Assembly (NCBI GenBank): GCA_003024985.2
Contig: PXIH01S0004133.1
DNA from: Euperipatoides rowelli
Lineage: Eukaryota > Onychophora > Udeonychophora > Euonychophora > Peripatopsidae
Length of the DNA stretch: 11,206 bases
Strand: one strand, 5' to 3'
Below, piece after piece: positions 8,473 to 11,206 of the stretch. A model generated the notes under the pieces. It ran no database searches, had not been told where the DNA came from, and saw only the letters and a program-made list of their open reading frames with translations. Position 1 is the first letter of the stretch. Each line of letters opens with the position of its first letter. A program made the position numbers and the translations under genes.

Positions 8473-8582
8473 GATATTGTTGATAAGGCAGAACCATTTT
8501 CTGATGTTTTTAATCATTTTCAAGACTGGTTAAAAAGACACCTTCTAGGATCGAAATATCGCTTTGCTATCGTCACTGATGG
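8473..8582 (+). CDS. ERI1: Next internal exon of the same ERI1-like exoribonuclease gene
   Basis: This is a 110-base exon of 36 codons plus two bases, so it starts in phase 0 and ends in phase 2. The acceptor is cattttt-ag before 8473 and the donor is TGG|gtaaga at 8583. It begins D-I-V-D-K-A-E-P-F, has F-Q-D-W-L-K-R near residues 16-22 and ends with Y-R-F-A-I-V-T-D-G. Joined to the previous exon it gives LTGITQ followed by DIVDKA, which fits the family pattern LTGITQ-D-x-V-D-x-A-x-x-F-x-x-V. The final strand with T-D-G leads into the second catalytic motif. Because ERI3 has a different residue in place of this D, I infer that the metal-binding aspartate is the one in the following W-D, encoded by the next exon. 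That exon is not visible before the window ends. No stop, frameshift or odd residue is seen, so the gene looks intact here. Confidence 0.88.
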
Positions 8583-8864
8583 GTAAGATTAAATTATTAC
8601 GACAGTCTATACAATTTTATACTTACTAATAATTATTTTATACAGCATAAAATGTATACTTACATACTGTTTCTGTATATACCTGTATATACAATAAATG
8701 AGAATGAAGAAAAATAATGGAATTTTGTATATACTTTATAGCTATTCCATGTATGATACTACAAAATTTAAGTTTTAGTCTATAGGCTTTATTTTTAAGT
8801 AAAAAAAAAAGTTGTTTTAATTCATAATTACTCTATTCTTTACTCCATTGTTTTTCTTATTAAT

Positions 8865-8901
8865 CTTACTTCCTTGTTTGCTGATCAAACAAGAAAGTGA
8901 G
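8865..8901. repeat. Short intronic hairpin, 16-bp stem
   Basis: The left arm cttacttccttgtttg (8865-8880) pairs with caaacaagaaagtgag (8886-8901) at 14 of 16 positions around a 5-base loop ctgat. It lies about 280 bp after the second exon. No second arm set or poly-T signal suggests an RNA gene; it may be a small foldback remnant. Confidence 0.7.
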
Positions 8902-9799
8902 GCCTGCTATGGAATGTTTTAAAAATTCAAATAATATAAACCTACAGTATATCATCATTAAAAATATGTGAGATACAAATACTATATGTTATGATTTCAA
9001 AATAGTTATTATTTAATTCAATATTTATGCCCTGGCCTCGCTAGCTTTAATAAATATACTATTTAAACAAAACAAATGTTAAATTTATGCTATTTCTGTC
9101 AATTTTGATTTAAACTAATGTCACAAGTTCTATAATTCTTTGGGCAATATGTTATGGGTAATAACAAAAATATAGAATTAAACTTTTACTAGTAATTAGT
9201 AGCTTATTTTGTTTGCTCATAAAAAATACAACAATTGGTCATATTAACAGAATTGCCTTGAGGGAAATTATATAAGTATACAATTCCTACCATAAAATAA
9301 TATTTATCCTATCTAATCCTGGTGTCCTTATAAAATAAAAACTTGTAAAAACTTTTTTCTGACAATTACTTGAATTTATTTCCCACAATACAAATCATAC
9401 TGACATCAATGTTTTGTTATAATGCCAAGGTCGTGCAAAGTGTTAGATTTTAGCACATTGCCATGCTGAGACAGGTAGTTTTAATGCTGGACTGGCAAGT
9501 TATAAATATTCTCTTATTCAGAGAACAGGTAGATTTTGTCAACAAACATTCAGTGAAAATTGTAGCAAACTGTTCAATATTTTTGATGATAAAATCTAAT
9601 GCTGATAACGATCACATGTAACTTGGTTTTAGAACTTGCACCTCTAAGCATAATTTTTTTTCAACTGTTGTAGCCTACACATAATTGTAAAACATCTGTT
9701 CTCATTAGTGAAATTTTGGTATGTAATATTTTATTTTGCAATAAATATTTATAGTATTCCAAAGCTTAAATTATTTGCACAACAATTACTATCCATAAT

Positions 9800-9947
9800 C
9801 TTTTCAAACCAGGAGTGGGCAAGTGGATCCAAGGCACAATCAGAGGATTCTTAGTCCAGTAACATTTGAGGTTATTTTTGAAGATGGCCACACAGGAAAA
9901 AAAACCATATAGATCAATTAAGACCATCTTACCTCACAAACATAAAT
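9800..9947 (+). pseudogene. Decayed C-terminal fragment of a Ty3/Gypsy-like retrotransposon integrase
   Basis: Three short pieces in three frames follow the order of the integrase C-terminal region of Ty3/Gypsy-type pol. Piece one (from about 9800) has the pattern F-K-P-G then G-K-W-x-x-G-T-I near 9818-9841. Piece two (from 9844) has L-S-P-V-T-F-E-V followed by an E-D-G turn at 9880-9888 and basic residues, ending at a TAG stop at 9910. Piece three (from 9912) has D-Q-L-R-P. The family pattern is W-x-x-G, then G/S-P-x-x-Y/F-x-V, then DG, then a basic residue-H-x-D-Q/H-L-R. The frameshifts near 9842 and 9910 make it non-functional. No LTR, polypurine tract or other pol domain is visible nearby, so it is an isolated relic. 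Assignment is by pattern recognition alone. Confidence 0.62.
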
Positions 9948-9949
9948 AG

Positions 9950-10047
9950 CATACCTGCCAACTTTTACGATTACTGTAAATCGCAAAATGTACGATTTTC
10001 AATACACTTTTGCGATTTTTGTATTAGCTAATGCTTACGATTTTTCC
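9950..10047. repeat. Cluster of CGATTTT words with an 11-bp inverted repeat
   Basis: Directly after the integrase relic, TTACGATT, TACGATTTT, TTGCGATTTTT and TTACGATTTTT occur near 9965, 9991, 10011 and 10036. A perfect 11-bp inverted repeat is formed by aaatcgcaaaa (9978-9988) and ttttgcgattt (10008-10018). The segment opens with CATACCTGCCAAC, a word I associate loosely with ends of some interspersed repeats. It is CpG-containing in a CpG-poor context. No family is assigned. Confidence 0.55.
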
Positions 10048-11206
10048 AATTTTATTTTTATATTTTTATTGAACATAATTTGATTAAATTGTAGTAGAAA
10101 TATACAGTATAATGTATAAAATAAATATATATTTTCCCCCCTCACCTCTCCCCTCAATTATTTAATCAATGACAATGAATAAACAATAATTGGTCTGAGC
10201 TCCCTTGTATACAAAAGAGACAATATGGGTGTATTAACACTGGCAGAACTCGTTTTCTCTCTTTGTGTCACTTTTTTTTTTTCTGCAAGAGTTTACTTTT
10301 AGCAAATCAATTAAAAACTTTGGAAAGATCATTTATTTCTGTAAAATTAATAAATAATAATTTAAAAGTTTCGTCCGAGTCCTTTGCTATAAAAGTTTCT
10401 TAGGTAAAAAATAAAAAATATTTTCCAAATTAATTTGGCCAAAGATGATTCATTAACAAAATTCCTTTCAACAACTGTTTTATTCATAGACAGTTTCTTT
10501 GATTCTTCAAAGCCGTGATTTTTTTTTTTTTTAGTTTATGCTTATTTTTGCTTTTAAGATTACAGTGTATAAAAAAAAATACTCTTTTGAAAAGTAATCT
10601 ACAGTAATTGCTATTTCAACATTTTTCTCCTCTCACGTTGACTAAACACTTTTCAATTTAGACCAAATAGAACAACTCTTTCAAATATTGAGTCCATCTC
10701 TCTCATCCCCACCCTCTCCATTTTTATCATAATGATTTGTCCTAAACATTTGTTAAACTTTTGGTCAGAATTGACCAACTCTCAGAAAAAGGGTGAACAA
10801 GAAAAAAATAACTCAATTTTAATAATGGCTAAAAAAATCAAAATAAAAACAATTTCATGAACAATAAAAAAAATTACCACCTTTTTGAATAAATTGCACC
10901 ACCAGGTTTTATTAATTTCAAAAGATAATTTTTCATTACTTTTTTTTAAATAAATTTAGTTATCTATCAACTGATATTGAAGTTGATTCTTTAATTAATG
11001 GTAAAATCAATACCAGTTTTATACAACTAGCCTTTTTGTTCAAATGATACAAAACAAATTCTACATGATGTACAATATTTCATTTACAGTATCTTGTATC
11101 CTATTAAGAAAACATTTAAGTATTATTTGTATCTGATACATTTGAAGAATATTTTATCTACTTTGGTTTCATTGCCTATAATGCAAACTCTCATCCATCA
11201 TATCTA

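Larger units (their letters stand above)
8583..11206 (+). other. 5' part of the following intron of the ERI1-like gene
   Basis: It begins with a consensus donor (gtaaga) and runs past the window end. The expected next exon should start with one base completing the split glycine codon, then a residue and W-D; no such acceptor plus TGGGAY-like sequence was found. It holds a short hairpin (8865-8901), an integrase relic (about 9800-9947), a cluster of CGATTTT words (9950-10047) and pyrimidine-rich tracts near 10135-10156 and 10685-10725. I see nothing assignable in 8902-9799 or 10048-11206. Confidence 0.7.

Noticed and set aside
1-11206. CRISPR array, bacterial operon or prokaryotic defence system
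   Set aside because: No regularly spaced repeats, no closely packed long frames and no ribosome-binding-site pattern; the exon and intron structure is eukaryotic.

Overview
The window looks like a piece of an animal nuclear genome. It is very AT-rich (by eye roughly 70-75 %), has many A/T homopolymers, no long open frames and no bacterial gene layout. It carries two short exons with consensus splice sites, separated by a long intron full of decayed transposons. I cannot name the species. The repertoire (an ERI1-type nuclease, hAT, pogo/Tigger-like and Ty3/Gypsy-like relics) suggests a metazoan, probably an invertebrate, but it does not fix the lineage.

The only host gene I can support is a plus-strand ERI1-like (3'hExo) DEDDh 3'-5' exoribonuclease. 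Two consecutive internal exons are visible, at 1288-1371 (28 codons) and 8473-8582 (36 codons plus 2 bases). They join in phase 0 and together give about 64 residues. These match the part of the nuclease domain between the first catalytic motif and the second. The exon with the DFE motif should lie upstream of base 1 and the exon starting near the WD motif downstream of base 11206; I found neither inside the window. Almost all of the window is therefore intron of this one gene.

Layout: 1-1287, end of an upstream intron (C16 tract at 109-124, otherwise featureless). 1288-1371, exon. 1372-8472, a 7.1 kb intron. It holds a 20-bp tandem duplication (1861-1901), a large imperfect inverted repeat (about 2051-2545), a 56-bp tandem duplication (2729-2841), a complete 435-bp hAT-type MITE with an 8-bp target-site duplication (3288-3722), a one-ended remnant of a second hAT family (about 3790-3877), a complete 495-bp pogo/Tigger-like MITE with TA flanks (4597-5091), short dispersed repeats around 4.3 and 5.3-5.8 kb, and a strand-skewed segment (about 6850-7690) of unknown origin. 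8473-8582, exon. 8583-11206, start of the next intron, with a short hairpin (8865-8901), a frameshifted relic of a retrotransposon integrase C-terminus (about 9800-9947) and a cluster of CGATTTT words with an 11-bp inverted repeat (9950-10047).

I see no new protein system here. The most informative results are the ERI1-like exon pair, the two structurally complete MITEs, the approximately 490-bp hairpin-forming repeat in the intron of an RNA-interference-related nuclease gene, and an excess of the word TACAGTA/TACTGTA.
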